From: an uncultured Clostridia bacterium
GTDB lineage: Bacteria; Bacillota; Clostridia; Oscillospirales; Oscillospiraceae
Direction of reading: 5' to 3'
Length of the DNA stretch: 62,871 nt
NCBI GenBank assembly: GCA_937894515.1
Contig: CALCRH010000158.1
Span: 1 to 62,871 of the forward strand
Shown here: piece after piece, positions 1 to 7,705 of the stretch
Layout of the letters: each line of letters begins with the position of its first letter
How positions within the stretch are numbered: the first letter of the stretch is position 1
The notes under the pieces: model-generated
What the model was told of the DNA's origin: nothing
Databases searched by the model: none
Seen by the model: the letters and a program-made list of their open reading frames with translations, nothing else
Position numbers and translations under genes: made by a program

Positions 1-52
1 TGGAAAAAGACGCGGCTGGCTGCCGCGCCTTAAACCGTAATTTATATTGTAG

Positions 53-520
53 GAGGTAAAAAACTCCGAGCCGCTTCTGATCGGTCATTACCGGGGCTTT
101 GCCATGTCCGTACACTATGACGTTTTTGAGCAGAAGCACATTCTGACGCTCAAAGGCGAAATGTCCCACCGCGCAGAGCTGGGCGCAGACGCCCGCGGCA
201 ATCTCATCCGTATCGACAATGCGCTCGATAAGATGCCTGACCGACTGGAAGCGGTCAAAGGACAGCTTGAAAACCTGTATCAGCAGCAGGAGCTTGCGAA
301 AGCCGAGGTCGGTAAGCCGTTCCCCTTTGAACAGGAGCTTGCCACCAAGACCGCACGGCTCATCGAGCTGGATATGGCACTGAATCTTGACGGCAGAGCG
401 CAGTCACAGCCGGAACAGGCAATCGCCAAGGGAAAGCCCTCCGTCATGGAAAAGCTCAAAGCTGCACCCGTAAAAAATGCGCCGAAACTTTCGGCAAATT
501 CCAAAGGGCAGGAGCGTTAA
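53..520 (+). pseudogene. C-terminal remnant of an ICE-type SNF2 helicase/DNA methylase
   Basis: The readable frame runs from just after a stop at 50-52 to 520 and resembles the extreme C-terminus of the very large helicase/methylase proteins of clostridial conjugative elements, including a stretch reading IGHYRGFAMSVHYD followed by a coiled-coil-like tail. Those proteins are thousands of residues long; here only about 155 codons remain, and in-frame stops at 38-40 and 50-52 close the frame upstream. An AGGAGG at 51-56 and an ATG at 104 could still allow translation of a 138-residue piece. It sits 2 nt before mobC, the usual place in such elements. Family assignment is from memory of the C-terminal motif. 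Confidence 0.6.
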
Positions 521-522
521 GC

Positions 523-861
523 ATGGCAAAGCGAAAACGAAACATCCCGCTTTTCTTTTGGGTGTCGGAAGAAGAAAAGGAGCTGATCGAGCAGAAAATG
601 CAGGAGCATGGTGTGACTAACATGAGCGCCTATCTGCGGAAGATGGCGATAGACGGTTATTCGATCCGGCTGGAATTGCCGGAGCTTCGGGAGATGGTAT
701 CGCTCCTGCGCCGATCCAGCAACAACCTCAATCAGATCGCCCGCCGCGCCAACGAAACGGGACGCATCTATGATACGGATATTGCCGACGTGAAGGACAC
801 GCTGGAGCGTACATGGGACAGCGCACAGCGCATTTTATTCTCCCTCTCCAAGCTGACATAA
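523..861 (+). CDS. mobC: MobC-like relaxosome accessory protein
   Basis: This 112-residue basic protein has the layout of MobC proteins of mobilisable clostridial elements: a basic N-terminus, a ribbon-helix-helix-like region (about residues 12-45, with MSAYLRKMAIDGY), then a helical part with the typical SSNNLNQIARRANETG stretch (about residues 66-82). MobC helps a relaxase bind and open the origin of transfer. It starts 2 nt after the helicase remnant, in the same order as in intact elements, and a relaxase lies downstream. Confidence 0.85.
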   Translation: MAKRKRNIPLFFWVSEEEKELIEQKMQEHGVTNMSAYLRKMAIDGYSIRLELPELREMVSLLRRSSNNLNQIARRANETGRIYDTDIADVKDTLERTWDSAQRILFSLSKLT

Positions 862-927
862 GGCGGCATCCTTGCGCGTTACCGACAAGCCCGATATACT
901 GAAATCAGAAAAAGGAGGAAAGACGAA

Positions 928-1218
928 ATGAAGCTGATTTTGAAGATATTGACCGCACCTGTGACTCTGCTGATTTCTTTTTTCGTATGGCTCTGCGCCG
1001 GGCTGATCTCCTGCTCCGCCATCGTATTCAAGATAGCAAGCGCACTACTCACACTGGTGGCTCTCGCCGTGCTGTTTCTGTCCTCCGTTCAAAACGGAAT
1101 CATCCTTTTGGCACTGGCATTTTTCGTCAGTCCTATGGGCTTGCCGCTTCTTGCGGTGAAGCTGCTGGGCGGCCTGCAAAGCATGAATGGAAGCTTGAAA
1201 CAGTTTATCCATAGCTAA
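928..1218 (+). CDS. CD1845-like small membrane protein of conjugative elements
   Basis: This 96-residue hydrophobic protein has three likely membrane segments (about residues 5-25, 28-50 and 55-80). It resembles the CD1845 family often found between mobC and the relaxase gene in clostridial integrative elements; its role is unknown. An AGGAGG-type site (AAAGGAGGAAAG) lies just upstream of the ATG, and a terminator follows. The call rests on hydrophobicity pattern and position rather than on a diagnostic motif. Confidence 0.6.
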   Translation: MKLILKILTAPVTLLISFFVWLCAGLISCSAIVFKIASALLTLVALAVLFLSSVQNGIILLALAFFVSPMGLPLLAVKLLGGLQSMNGSLKQFIHS

Positions 1219-1222
1219 AGGG

Positions 1223-1265
1223 AAATCACCGAGGAAAGATCAAGCCTTTCTTCGGTGATTTTCTT
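1223..1265 (+). terminator. Rho-independent terminator after the mob genes
   Basis: The arms AATCACCGA-GGAAAG and CTTTC-TTCGGTGATT form a stem that ends in a T-rich run (TTTTCTTTTT). Confidence 0.8.
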
Positions 1266-1362
1266 TTTATCCTTTATACACAAACTGAAGTTTAACAAAA
1301 TAACTATGCGTGATGATTTTTTTATAAAAGTGTGTTATACTTTGAGAGAAAGTGGGCGACAT

Positions 1363-1792
1363 ATATTTACCGTTACATTTTGCGAGCACAACGAAATGAA
1401 CATCGGAGAGAAAATCCAACAATGGCTTTACCACACTGTGGAGCAGGAAATTAAAAACGGTACTACGATGTTTTACCTCGGCGGTTATTGAGACTTTGAC
1501 AGCATAGCGGCTGGCGTTTTTTGGAAACAAAAAGAAGTATCCGCACCAAAACTATCATTGTGCTGGCGTACTTAAACACGAAATTGAAATGAAATATTAC
1601 GATGAAACAACCTACTCACCGCTGGAAAATACGTCGCCGTGCTACGCCGCTTCTAAGCGAAACAAGTGGATGGCGGCGCAGGCCGATACGCTCATTACGT
1701 TACCCGTGGTTGGGGTGGTGCGGCGCAAACGCTCCAATTTGCCAAAAGAAAGCACAAACGAATCATAAATCTTGGGGAGGAAGAAGCAAAAT
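1363..1792 (+). pseudogene. Decayed SLOG-family protein gene (left copy of a duplicated module)
   Basis: The stretch is a broken homologue of the intact SLOG gene at 10923-11363. The matching start codon reads ATA, an in-frame TGA follows the conserved GGY motif (about 1489), and at least two frameshifts are needed to restore the frame (for example around 1530 and 1700). Recognisable pieces include KYYDETTY, SKRNKWM, GWGGAAQ and KRIINLGEEEA. The promoter-side sequence is also shared with the intact copy, so the whole unit was duplicated or acquired twice. Confidence 0.8.
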
Positions 1793-2288
1793 GCAAAGGA
1801 AGAAAATCATTCTAATTGCAGCTGTTGTCTGCCTTGCACTCTGCGTTTTTGGCGCGGGAATAGCACTATATGAGCCGAACCATTGTGCGCTGTGTGAAGC
1901 GCCGGAGAGCGACATTCCATGCCTTATTGATCTGCACAGCGGTAAGGTAGCCGAGCTGCGAATCAGCGACGGCGAGCTGTCCGATGATCCGTCTACTTTT
2001 ACCTTTTCCTTCATGGATGTGCTTGGCAATACCGGCTACCGGGACACCGGTGCATGGCTATGCAAAGTGACACTTCCGCAGGACAATTTATACCTTTCAC
2101 CGCGCCGATTTTGCCGGGAGTGTCGTGAGAAGCTGCAAGGTGTCCGTAAAGATCATTATGCCGTTTTAGATACGGCAAGCAAGTCCGTATACCCCTTACA
2201 GGGAAGCAGTTTTGCCATCGGAAAATATTCCGTGAATATTTCAAAAGATGAATTAGGAATGGCCGTCATTGTCCGGTTCGACAGATAA
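1791..2288 (+). CDS. Membrane-anchored Cys-containing protein (left copy)
   Basis: The 165-residue product has one N-terminal membrane segment (about residues 5-25) followed by an outward or lumenal domain with paired cysteines (CALC near residue 36, then a CREC pair). It is a clear homologue of the protein at 10414-10926: both share YEPNHCA, CLIDL, DGEL, KVTLPQDNL and CR-C motifs in the same order. No family name is recognised. The ATG has a GGGGAGG site upstream that overlaps the end of the decayed SLOG gene. Unlike its SLOG partner this frame is open, so it may still be made. Confidence 0.65.
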   Translation: MQRKKIILIAAVVCLALCVFGAGIALYEPNHCALCEAPESDIPCLIDLHSGKVAELRISDGELSDDPSTFTFSFMDVLGNTGYRDTGAWLCKVTLPQDNLYLSPRRFCRECREKLQGVRKDHYAVLDTASKSVYPLQGSSFAIGKYSVNISKDELGMAVIVRFDR

Positions 2289-2315
2289 TTTTCAAGACAG
2301 GAGGTACACCCCAAT

Positions 2316-3722
2316 ATGGCAACCACGCGCCTGATGCCGCTGCACATCGGCAAGGGCAGAACCGTCGGTACAGCGATCAGCGACATTCTCGATTATGTCA
2401 AAAATCCCGCCAAAACCGAAAACGGAAAACTCATCACAAGCTACCAATGCGACAGCCGCATCGCGGACGCGGAATTTGCGTTTGCGAAGCGGCTGTATTT
2501 TCACAAAACCGGCAGATCACGTTGTGTGGACGATGTGATTGCCTACCATCTGCGGCAGTCCTTTGCACCCGGCGAAATAACGCCGGAGGAAGCCAACCGC
2601 CTCGGCTGTGAGCTGGCGCGGCGCTTTACCAAAGGCGACCACGCCTACATCGTCTGCACCCACACAGATAAGCACCATATCCACAACCACATTATTTTCA
2701 ATTCCACCACGCTGACATATGACCGCAAGTTCCGGGATTTCAAACGAAGCGGCAAGGCGCTGCGGCGGCTGAGTGACACCATCTGCATCGAAAACGGCTG
2801 CTCCGTTATCGAGAATCCCAAGCGACACGGGCAGAGCTACAACAAGTGGCGGGGCGATACCACGCTTTCCCACAGGGAGCGCATTTGCGCCTCCATTGAC
2901 GAAATGCTTACGCGGAAGCCGCAGGACTTTGCCGTACTTTTAGCCCTTTTGGAAAGCGCCGGATTTGAAGTGAAACGCGGCAAGGTGCCGTCCCTCAAAT
3001 TCGGAGATCAGAAGCGTTTTATCCGCATGGACACGCTGGGAGAAGGCTACACGCCCGACGATCTCCGCGCCGTCCTGTCCGGCGAAAAACAGCACATTCC
3101 CCGCAAACGCAAAACGATCACTGCGGAGAAAAAGGCGGGCAGTCTGCTTATCGACATTCAGGCAAAACTGCAAGCCGGCAAGGGCGCCGGATATGCGCAT
3201 TGGGCAAAGGGCTTCAACTTAAAACAGATGGCGCAGACGGTGGCGTATTTGCAGGAACACGACCTCATGGACTACGCCGTCCTTGCCGAAAAGACCGATG
3301 CCGCATCCGCCCGTTTTCACGAGCTTACGGAGAAGATCAAGTTCGCTGAAACGCGCATGGCGGAGATTTCCGTCCTGCGGACGCAGATCATAAACTACAC
3401 CAAGACCCGCGACACCTACGCCGCCTATCGCAAGGCGGGCTACTCTAAAAAGTTCCTCTCCGAGCATGAAAGCGAGATTGCGCTCCACAAGGCGGCGAAA
3501 CGCTGTTTTGACGAAATGGGCTTAACGAAGCTCCCGACAGTTAAGAGCTTGCAGGCAGAATACGCCGCGCTGATGGCGGAGAAAAAAGCGGCGTACAGCG
3601 ACTACCGCAAAGCGCGGGAGGAAATGAAAGAGCTGCTGACAGCGAAAGCGAATGTTGACCGTATCCTCGAAAAAGACGCTGACCGGGAAAACCGCGACAG
3701 CGGAGAAAAAGCGATTTTGTAA
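2316..3722 (+). CDS. MobP-type relaxase (mobilisation nuclease)
   Basis: The 468-residue product carries the relaxase domain in its first half: a glycine-rich N-terminal motif, then the three-histidine metal motif within HTDKHHIHNHIIFN (about residues 117-130). The second half is a basic, helical coiled-coil region. Such enzymes nick the origin of transfer and stay bound to the 5' end of the transferred strand. An AGGAGG site precedes the ATG. Intact appearance next to mobC suggests that the element could be mobilised in trans, although the conjugation machinery is not in this window. Confidence 0.85.
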   Translation: MATTRLMPLHIGKGRTVGTAISDILDYVKNPAKTENGKLITSYQCDSRIADAEFAFAKRLYFHKTGRSRCVDDVIAYHLRQSFAPGEITPEEANRLGCELARRFTKGDHAYIVCTHTDKHHIHNHIIFNSTTLTYDRKFRDFKRSGKALRRLSDTICIENGCSVIENPKRHGQSYNKWRGDTTLSHRERICASIDEMLTRKPQDFAVLLALLESAGFEVKRGKVPSLKFGDQKRFIRMDTLGEGYTPDDLRAVLSGEKQHIPRKRKTITAEKKAGSLLIDIQAKLQAGKGAGYAHWAKGFNLKQMAQTVAYLQEHDLMDYAVLAEKTDAASARFHELTEKIKFAETRMAEISVLRTQIINYTKTRDTYAAYRKAGYSKKFLSEHESEIALHKAAKRCFDEMGLTKLPTVKSLQAEYAALMAEKKAAYSDYRKAREEMKELLTAKANVDRILEKDADRENRDSGEKAIL

Positions 3723-4046
3723 AAATCGCGCAGCCGCACAGAATTGTGCGATTAAAGGGCTTGGGAATTTCCCAACAAGCAGAGAAACCATCGGTTTCCG
3801 CGAAAGTGGAGATCGGTGGTTCTCAGCGAGTGTATATACACTTGCCCAGCTTGCCGGTTAGTATAATTGTTTAGAATACAATAAAGCCCACACTAGTTTT
3901 ACAAAAAATTTACACAATCTTTAAGCAAATTATTCTTCAAATTTGCGTGTTGCAAATTTTGTCAAAAGGTGTCTTTTAATAATATAAAAGATGTAAAAAT
4001 CAAAATCTGTATATATCCCATATAATTGCAAATGGAGGAATAGTAT
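3723..4046. other. Gene-free gap with short palindromes after the relaxase
   Basis: No convincing gene is seen. The first 140 bp hold several short inverted repeats: GCGATTTTGTAAAAATCGC across the relaxase stop, CGCACAGAATTGTGCG, TTGGGAATTTCCCAA and the 14-bp palindrome AGTGTATATACACT at 3831-3844. The last 150 bp turn strongly AT-rich, marking entry into the TIR cargo. The palindromes could serve transfer or regulation; this is not shown by the sequence alone. Confidence 0.5.
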
Positions 4047-4994
4047 ATGAAAGATTTTTTTATTAGTTATACGGTCAGCGATAAAGACTATGCAACATGG
4101 GTTGCAGAGGCGTTGGAAAAACATGGTTATTCGGTAATTATTCAAGCGTGGGATTTTATGCCTGGTGACAATTTTGTTGCCAAAATAAATGAAGCGTTAA
4201 TAGAATGCAACAAGTTAATAATTATTCTATCAAATAAATATTTAGAATCTAAATGGTGTGAAACTGAATGGACATCAAGACTAGCTGAGCAACAAAAAAA
4301 TAAGGATAGACGAATTATTCCCATAAGAGTTGAGCCCGTTGATTTAAAGGGGTTGCTATTGCCAATTGTATATATTGATATTACAGATAAAAGTAAAGCC
4401 GATGCGGAGAAACTAATTTTGGATGGAATATCGGGCAATCCCCACCGGATATCAAATGGGTATCCAGAGTACTTTAATATTGAACATTCAGAAATCGATG
4501 TTGACTATTTTGTAAACGTCAACACTATTACATACATAAAAACCTGTAAATCTAAAGTTTTAACAGGCGGCAAAAATTGCCTCCATAATCGGATTACCTG
4601 GTTCGCCGATGAAACAGTGGATTTAATTTCGTTGACAAACGGTGTTAGTATTGAACATCTCGATTTGCATGACACCAATGTTAATTACAATGTTGTATTT
4701 GATCATTTTCTTCAGAAAGGCGAAGAGATTGAATTTCAAATCAAAGCCATCCTCAGTAATAAAAATAAACATTTTAAGAACTTCTTTTCAACTGAAGTTA
4801 TTACGCCTATCAAATCGTTAAATATCCATTTGAACTTGGCGGACAACGCAGCAACAAGAATCTATACGCAGAAGTTGTCAAGTAGCCCTATGAATGTTAG
4901 AAGCGAATCCCCTAAAGAGCATACGTTTCAGTGCCCGTTTCATTGGCACATCTGCAACCCAGAGTTAAATTTTGAATATAAAATATATTGGTAA
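4047..4994 (+). CDS. TIR-domain protein with a C-terminal beta-rich domain
   Basis: Residues 1 to about 140 form a TIR domain: it begins DFFISYTVSDKDYA, has the LSNKYLESKWCETEW helix whose Glu is the catalytic NADase residue in active TIRs, and ends with RRIIPIRVEP. Residues 145-315 form a strand-rich domain that is not recognised and could be a sensor or binding module. Bacterial TIR proteins with such architecture are often anti-phage effectors that consume NAD or make signalling nucleotides. GC content is visibly lower than in flanking genes. A small gene follows 17 nt downstream, so the two may work together. Confidence 0.8.
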   Translation: MKDFFISYTVSDKDYATWVAEALEKHGYSVIIQAWDFMPGDNFVAKINEALIECNKLIIILSNKYLESKWCETEWTSRLAEQQKNKDRRIIPIRVEPVDLKGLLLPIVYIDITDKSKADAEKLILDGISGNPHRISNGYPEYFNIEHSEIDVDYFVNVNTITYIKTCKSKVLTGGKNCLHNRITWFADETVDLISLTNGVSIEHLDLHDTNVNYNVVFDHFLQKGEEIEFQIKAILSNKNKHFKNFFSTEVITPIKSLNIHLNLADNAATRIYTQKLSSSPMNVRSESPKEHTFQCPFHWHICNPELNFEYKIYW

Positions 4995-5011
4995 CTAAGG
5001 AGAAAACGATT

Positions 5012-5218
5012 ATGTGGACGGAATTAAAAAAATGCAGTAAGGGAGATTATATTAAAGCGAGTTTTCTGGGGGATAGAGATCCAGAAGATGTAAAAGACAA
5101 GAGCTGGCATAAGATTCATGAACTTGAAGAGAAAGAAAACGGAAAGTATTATACTGCGATTGAAGGTTGGAAAGGTGCTGTAGTTTCAGGAAGTGAAGAT
5201 GTATTTCGAAAGGACTAA
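5012..5218 (+). CDS. Small hypothetical protein downstream of the TIR gene
   Basis: This 68-residue protein has no recognised domain; it is charged, with several lysines and glutamates, and probably a small beta fold. The ATG at 5012 is chosen because AAGGAG lies 8 nt upstream; a longer reading from 4988 would overlap the TIR gene and lacks such a site. The tight spacing suggests one transcript with the TIR protein, so it may be an accessory or inhibitor of it (inference). Confidence 0.6.
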   Translation: MWTELKKCSKGDYIKASFLGDRDPEDVKDKSWHKIHELEEKENGKYYTAIEGWKGAVVSGSEDVFRKD

Positions 5219-5447
5219 AGTATTCAGTAAGAAAAACATGAGGCGTTTTTAACAAAAAGAGAAGAATCGTATATGCCGGATGAGTTAAGCAATCTTATAA
5301 AAGACTACCTTCGGCAGATGCAGACCGATTGATAACACTAGCATAAAATGCACCTTGATTCAACATAGTGCAAGCACAAATGACTACTTACAAAAGGATA
5401 CGGTTTTAACCATTTCCTCATATATCACACAGAAAGGAGGTTCCATT

Positions 5448-5564
5448 ATGACATACGAGAAGCCTACGATTTTGGCACAGGGTACTGCTCAGATGGCAGA
5501 GTGCCGTCCTAACAGCAAGCCTAGCGGCAGACCGTGCAACCCGCCGGGACCGGGTGGACGCTAA
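5448..5564 (+). CDS. Candidate RiPP precursor peptide
   Basis: This 38-residue peptide begins MTYEKPTILAQG, a leader-like start seen in small peptides next to radical SAM/SPASM enzymes, and ends in a Cys/Pro/Gly-rich core (residues 19-38) with Cys19 and Cys30 and the ending NPPGPGGR. AAAGGAGG lies 7 nt before the ATG. The radical SAM maturase starts 66 nt downstream. The likely fate is modification of the core, for example a thioether from one of the cysteines, but the linkage cannot be told from sequence. Confidence 0.75.
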   Translation: MTYEKPTILAQGTAQMAECRPNSKPSGRPCNPPGPGGR

Positions 5565-5574
5565 TTACATCCGA

Positions 5575-5607
5575 TGGCGACGATGTTGTTTCCAGACATC
5601 GTCGCCA
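5575..5607 (+). promoter_or_regulatory. Stem-loop between RiPP precursor and maturase
   Basis: A perfect 12-bp stem (TGGCGACGATGT / ACATCGTCGCCA) with a 9-nt loop separates the two genes. No T-run follows, so it is more likely an RNA stability or partial-termination element that keeps precursor expression above that of the enzyme. Confidence 0.65.
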
Positions 5608-5630
5608 ATTTCAAATTAGGAGGGTCAGAA

Positions 5631-7079
5631 ATGTATTATAAGCTAAGGTCCTGTATTATTTTCAGAGATTACGGTGACTTCGGTTACATTACAGATAATA
5701 GAAACTTTGGATATAAGCTGATAAATGAAATTGGAAAAGATATTGGAGACAAAATTATTTCGGCAAGCGGGACGCAATTTCTGATTGCATTGGGGCGAAT
5801 TCCACAGAGCACCGATATGATAGCAAAAAAACTTTGCCAGTGCTTTGCAGATGTTGATTTAGAAACCATTCAAAGAGATGCTACCGAATTCTATATGCAG
5901 TTAGTAAAAGATGGCTTTCTCGTTTCTGGAACAACTGCAGAAGAATGCGAGCAAAAGGACAGATTGTTTTCTTACAAGGATACAATGATTATGGCAGATA
6001 AAACATCCTCTGTTTCCGAGCCGGAGTTTACTTCGCAAGACTTTTTTGAGAAGCATTTTAAGGGAGCTCCTCAGCTTACAAATCTGCATATAGAAATTAC
6101 CAGCAGATGTAATGAGAGGTGTGTACACTGCTACATTCCTCATGAGAACAAGGTTAATACTATGCCAGCTGATCTGTTCTATCGCATTTTAGAGCAGTGC
6201 CGCGAAATGAACGTATTACACCTGACCATCAGCGGTGGCGAACCTATGATGCATCCGGAGTTTCCTGACTTCCTTAAGCAATGCAATGAACTAAATTTTT
6301 CTGTCAATATTTTAAGTAACTTAACACTTCTAAATGAAGATGTTGTCCGTCAAATGAAGCAAAACCAATTACTATGTGTACAAACATCTCTCTATGCTAC
6401 GGATGCGAATGTTCACGATGCAATAACCCAAGTGAAAGGAAGTTTTGAAAAGACTAGAGGCGCAATCTTGACCTTGCTTGATAATGATATACCTTTGCAA
6501 ATCAGTTGCCCTATTATGAAACAGAATATTGACTGTTATCAGGAGGTACTACAGTGGGGAAAATTACATAATGTAAATGTCAATAGTGATTATGTGCTAA
6601 TTGGCCAATATAATCAGTCAACAAACAACCTAGCAAATCGCCTGTCTATTAATGATATTGAAAATGTAATTCGCCAAACAGCATCAGGTGATTCAAAATA
6701 TTGGGAACGAATTGTTTCCGAAGCAAATAAGAAAACAAATCTCGGCCCTGATGACTATATTTGCAGTGTTTGCAATTCCTCAATATGTATTTCGGAAAAC
6801 GGACAAGTTTATCCTTGCGCCGGGTGGCAGGGTTATAATCTGGGAGATCTCAATACCACATCTCTTCGTGAAATATGGACTCAATCCTATAAAGTGCAAT
6901 ATTTGCGGAATTTACGCCGGAAGGATTTCCCTAAGTGTCTCGATTGTAAGGATAAAGATTTTTGCACAATGTGCATGGTTAGAAATGCAAATGAAGACCC
7001 CGAAGGAAATCTCTTGACGGTGAACGAGTTTTTCTGTAGCATTGCTGCCCTACATCATAAAATGTCATCTTGCCAGTAA
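5631..7079 (+). CDS. Radical SAM/SPASM peptide maturase
   Basis: The 482-residue protein has an N-terminal PqqD-like peptide-binding region (about residues 1-115), a radical SAM core with the cluster motif CNERCVHC (near residue 160) and SGGEP, and a C-terminal SPASM domain rich in cysteines (CSVCNSSIC, YPCAGW, CLDCKDKDFCTMC). It is expected to bind three 4Fe-4S clusters and modify the peptide encoded just upstream. ATG 5631 is preferred over 5574 because AGGAGG sits 7 nt before it and the earlier start would run through the stem-loop. No dedicated protease or exporter is seen beside it. Confidence 0.85.
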   Translation: MYYKLRSCIIFRDYGDFGYITDNRNFGYKLINEIGKDIGDKIISASGTQFLIALGRIPQSTDMIAKKLCQCFADVDLETIQRDATEFYMQLVKDGFLVSGTTAEECEQKDRLFSYKDTMIMADKTSSVSEPEFTSQDFFEKHFKGAPQLTNLHIEITSRCNERCVHCYIPHENKVNTMPADLFYRILEQCREMNVLHLTISGGEPMMHPEFPDFLKQCNELNFSVNILSNLTLLNEDVVRQMKQNQLLCVQTSLYATDANVHDAITQVKGSFEKTRGAILTLLDNDIPLQISCPIMKQNIDCYQEVLQWGKLHNVNVNSDYVLIGQYNQSTNNLANRLSINDIENVIRQTASGDSKYWERIVSEANKKTNLGPDDYICSVCNSSICISENGQVYPCAGWQGYNLGDLNTTSLREIWTQSYKVQYLRNLRRKDFPKCLDCKDKDFCTMCMVRNANEDPEGNLLTVNEFFCSIAALHHKMSSCQ

Positions 7080-7213
7080 GTGCGAAGCATATGTTCCTGC
7101 AAAATTGCAGTAAGCAAATTATCAAAAGACTATTTGTATATATGCAAGATGACTTATTAAGTAATAAAACACTTTTGGTCAAAATATATAACTCGCAAAG
7201 CTTCAATATATAG

Positions 7214-7263
7214 AAAAAGGCACAGAAAACCAGCTTTACTTCACAGGTTTCCTGTGCCTTTTA
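7214..7263 (+). terminator. Terminator after the radical SAM gene
   Basis: AAAAAGGCACAG and CTGTGCCTTTT form a strong stem with a T-rich 3' side; the arms are T-rich on both strands, so it may also end the facing small gene. Confidence 0.75.
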
Positions 7264-7298
7264 GTTTTATGCCAGCATTTCTCAAAAAGGGCATTGGG

Positions 7299-7424
7299 TT
7301 AATCCCAAGGATGCTTACCCCAAATCTTGTAGTAACAATCCGCACAATAGATTTTACCATCTGGGCCGACAAAACCCTGACACCATGTACCACAGCAGGA
7401 GCATTGAGTTTCTCCGTTACTCAT
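7299..7424 (-). CDS. 41-residue Cys-rich small protein (zinc-ribbon-like)
   Basis: This small gene encodes two CxxC-type pairs: CSCCGTWC near residues 8-15 and YCADC near residues 26-30, followed by aromatic residues and the end KHPWD. The spacing suggests a one-zinc ribbon. A strong AAAGGAGG lies 9 nt before the ATG, and the reading ends before the terminator at 7214-7263. It has no recognised family. It faces the RiPP operon and lies downstream of the methylase remnant, so its partner is unclear. Confidence 0.65.
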   Translation of the reverse strand: MSNGETQCSCCGTWCQGFVGPDGKIYCADCYYKIWGKHPWD

Positions 7425-7471
7425 GAGGATTCCTCCTTTCTACATCTCAGCATTTGCTTATGTTAGAAAAA

Positions 7472-7705
7472 TTAGCAGTCTTCCCTTAAATCTAAAACTG
7501 CAACTCCGCCAAGGCCTTCAAATTCATGCTTAAACTCATCTTCAAACCAATCTAAATGGGTTTCTCTCTTATTCGCGTCAATAAGAGCATGCAAATAATC
7601 TGGTATGTTATTTCCTATATGCTTTATTCCTGCATTTGAAAAATAATCCTCGCCATGCTTCTCCTGTATGTCCCACTTCTGAATGAGACCAATAGTTTGT
7701 GGCAA
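7472..7705 (-). pseudogene. Fragment fused out of frame to the methylase end
   Basis: This frame overlaps the 3' end of the methylase gene and continues for about 55 residues beyond it (from HIGNNIPDY to DLREDC). The first part is only the methylase DNA read in another frame. The rest looks like a real acidic, Trp/His-containing C-terminus of some other protein, joined by a deletion near 7640. No independent ribosome-binding site is obvious. The source protein is not recognised. Confidence 0.4.

Noticed and set aside
5220..5331. Short frame with KHEAFLTKREESY and PDELSNLIKDY before the RiPP peptide
   Set aside because: It may be the last 33 codons of a lost mobile-element gene, but it has no start, no ribosome-binding site and no recognisable family.
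5355..5447. 31-residue extension of the RiPP precursor
   Set aside because: AAAGGAGG directly before the internal ATG marks the true start; the extension lies in the leader.
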